The position numbers and the translations under genes are program-made. Below the pieces are notes generated by a model, which was given only the letters and a program-made list of their open reading frames with translations, searched no databases and was not told the DNA's origin. From CAZOKO01 sp964580455 (GTDB lineage Bacteria > Desulfobacterota > WTBG01), in the NCBI GenBank assembly GCA_964580455.1, contig CAZOKO010000111.1, positions 1-7,771 on the forward strand: a DNA stretch of 7,771 nt. Reading direction: 5' to 3'. The stretch's first letter is position 1; each line of letters opens with the position of its first letter. Of the stretch, positions 7,252 to 7,771 are shown piece by piece.

Positions 7252-7290
7252 TACCCCCTCACCCTAACCCTCTCTACAAGGGAGAGAGAA
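7252..7290. repeat. CCCTCACCCTAACCCTCTC-type palindromic intergenic repeat
   Basis: The stretch contains CCCCCTCACCCTAACCCTCT followed by a short loop and GGGAGAGAG. It forms a 6-base-pair stem, CTCTCT (7270-7275) with AGAGAG (7283-7288), around a 7-base loop. The same core, usually ending in a better GGGAGAGGG arm, is known as a dispersed intergenic repeat in many unrelated bacterial genomes. Here the arms have drifted. It lies between the convergent activator gene and the small minus-strand gene. There is no T-run on either side, so a role as an intrinsic terminator is not supported. Confidence 0.6.
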
Positions 7291-7325
7291 CTTTCTGAGG
7301 ATATCATCGTTTTCCCTTCCTAGTA

Positions 7326-7514
7326 TTATTTTAACTTGTTTTGAGTTTCTGTTATGAAATCATAGAAATTCTTGAAATCATTGATGGGTATGGACATGCT
7401 GATGAACCCGATATTTAAAAATACTGTCGCATCATCTTTCCATGAGTTCAGGTTGAAATATTCTGTTTGTTTCTCAACTAAGTTTACAGTTTTACTTTTT
7501 TCTGCTTCTGACAT
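7326..7514 (-). CDS. Small hypothetical protein, 62 residues
   Basis: I do not recognise a named family. The protein has a charged, lysine/glutamate-rich N-terminus (1-20), then a segment that reads as a beta strand or hairpin (VFLNIGFISMSIPI, 31-44), then an amphipathic helix (NDFKNFYDFITETQNKLK, 45-62). There is no signal peptide or membrane span, so it is probably cytoplasmic. The main argument that it is real is an ideal ribosome-binding site, AGGAGG, placed 5 bases before the ATG, together with a good promoter-like sequence about 70 bases upstream on the same strand. The amino-acid mix is also protein-like. It converges on the sigma-54 activator gene, with the palindromic repeat between them. 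Function unknown; a small regulatory or binding protein is possible but not shown. Confidence 0.65.
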   Translation of the reverse strand: MSEAEKSKTVNLVEKQTEYFNLNSWKDDATVFLNIGFISMSIPINDFKNFYDFITETQNKLK

Positions 7515-7519
7515 ACCAG

Positions 7520-7525
7520 CCTCCT
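7520..7525 (-). promoter_or_regulatory. Consensus Shine-Dalgarno of the small minus-strand gene
   Basis: On the minus strand this reads AGGAGG-CTGGT-ATG: a full consensus site with a 5-base spacer. It is the strongest ribosome-binding site in the window and the chief evidence that the 62-residue frame is translated. Confidence 0.75.
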
Positions 7526-7553
7526 CTCTACTCGAAAGATTTTGTCAAAACCA

Positions 7554-7671
7554 AACCACAGATTCACCCCGTTAGATACTTACTATATAGCAGTTGAACT
7601 TTGTCAGATGTCAACCCTGTTGGATAAATGAGTCTTCCAGAAGGTTTACCATCTAACGGGGGAACCACAGA
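7554..7671. repeat. Possible MITE-like element: 11-base terminal inverted repeats with flanking 9-base direct repeats
   Basis: CCCCGTTAGAT (7567-7577) and its exact reverse complement ATCTAACGGGG (7651-7661) bound a 95-base segment. Outside them, AACCACAGA occurs as a direct repeat at 7554-7562 and 7663-7671. The direct repeats do not abut the inverted repeats exactly: there are 4 extra bases on the left and 1 on the right. A third, degenerate copy of the arm motif, ACCCTGTTGGATA, is at 7614-7626. There is no open reading frame inside, so if mobile it would be non-autonomous. Short palindromic intergenic repeats unrelated to transposition would look similar. Confidence 0.45.
7584..7614 (-). 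promoter_or_regulatory. Sigma-70-type promoter for the small minus-strand gene
   Basis: Read on the minus strand: a perfect TTGACA (7614-7609), a 19-base spacer, then an extended -10 TGC-TATATA (hexamer 7589-7584). The spacer is a little long, which the extended -10 may offset. Transcription would start near 7577 and give a leader of about 60 bases before the ATG at 7514. The promoter lies inside the inverted-repeat element at 7567-7661. Confidence 0.55.
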
Positions 7672-7771
7672 GAATTATTAAAATATCAACAAATTAGATG
7701 ATTTTACTTTCCCTCCACTCTGTACTACAAACCTGCAACATCGTGTTTTTTTGGCAAAGTATTCTAAGCTG

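Noticed and set aside
7227..7325. Intrinsic terminator after the operon
   Set aside because: The only hairpin (7270-7288) has a 6-base-pair stem and no T-run on either strand.
7543..7548. Second TTGACA on the minus strand near the small gene
   Set aside because: Its -10 would fall on the ribosome-binding site, leaving no leader; the promoter at 7584-7614 fits better.
7372..7575. Open frame of 67 codons on the plus strand opposite the small gene
   Set aside because: The minus-strand frame has the AGGAGG site and a promoter; this one has neither and simply mirrors it.
1..7771. CRISPR arrays, tRNA, rRNA or riboswitches
   Set aside because: No regularly spaced repeats, no tRNA-like cloverleaf or CCA end, and no recognisable aptamer core were seen; intergenic gaps are short.

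Overview
The window looks like part of a moderately AT-rich chromosome. By-eye 60-base samples run from about 32% GC in the first genes to about 47% in the kinase core. The organism is probably a Gram-negative or deep-branching bacterium that uses sigma-54, because a complete NtrC-family activator is present. No gene here identifies the lineage. A planctomycete or other candidate-phylum genome rich in two-component systems would fit, but this is a weak guess.

Layout. Bases 1-65 are AT-rich with no recognisable site. Two metabolic or envelope genes follow on the + strand: a small membrane methyltransferase of the isoprenylcysteine methyltransferase-like superfamily (66-638) and an extended short-chain dehydrogenase/epimerase (714-1712). 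After a short gap with a perfect TATAAT hexamer comes a tightly packed three-gene signalling operon (1784-7226). It encodes (i) a multi-pass membrane sensor histidine kinase with a GAF domain, (ii) an unusual 641-residue protein joining a receiver, an NtrC-like AAA+ domain and a histidine-kinase core, and (iii) a canonical receiver/AAA+/Fis-type HTH sigma-54 activator. Genes (i) and (ii) overlap by 23 bases, and (ii) and (iii) are about 12 bases apart. Downstream lie a CCCTAACCC-type palindromic intergenic repeat, a small gene on the - strand (7326-7514) with a very strong ribosome-binding site, and an inverted-repeat element with imperfectly placed flanking direct repeats that appears to carry this small gene's promoter. 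The last 100 bases are AT-rich and show nothing recognisable.

How the genes work together. The kinase and the last regulator form a normal two-component pair: a membrane or cell-state signal, autophosphorylation at His490, transfer to Asp51 of the activator, then sigma-54 transcription. The middle protein is the exciting part. All three of its domains have lost catalytic residues: the receiver aspartate is Gly, the Walker A Lys is Arg, the Walker B acids are changed, the GAFTGA loop is deleted, both arginine-finger positions are Lys, and the ATP-binding boxes and lid of the kinase domain are gone. It also has no DNA-binding domain. Yet its phosphoacceptor-histidine segment is almost identical in protein sequence to that of the neighbouring kinase, with nearly every codon differing synonymously. 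This suggests a maintained pseudoenzyme adaptor that bridges kinase and activator, perhaps as an alternative phosphoacceptor or as a subunit poisoning or tuning kinase dimers and AAA+ rings.
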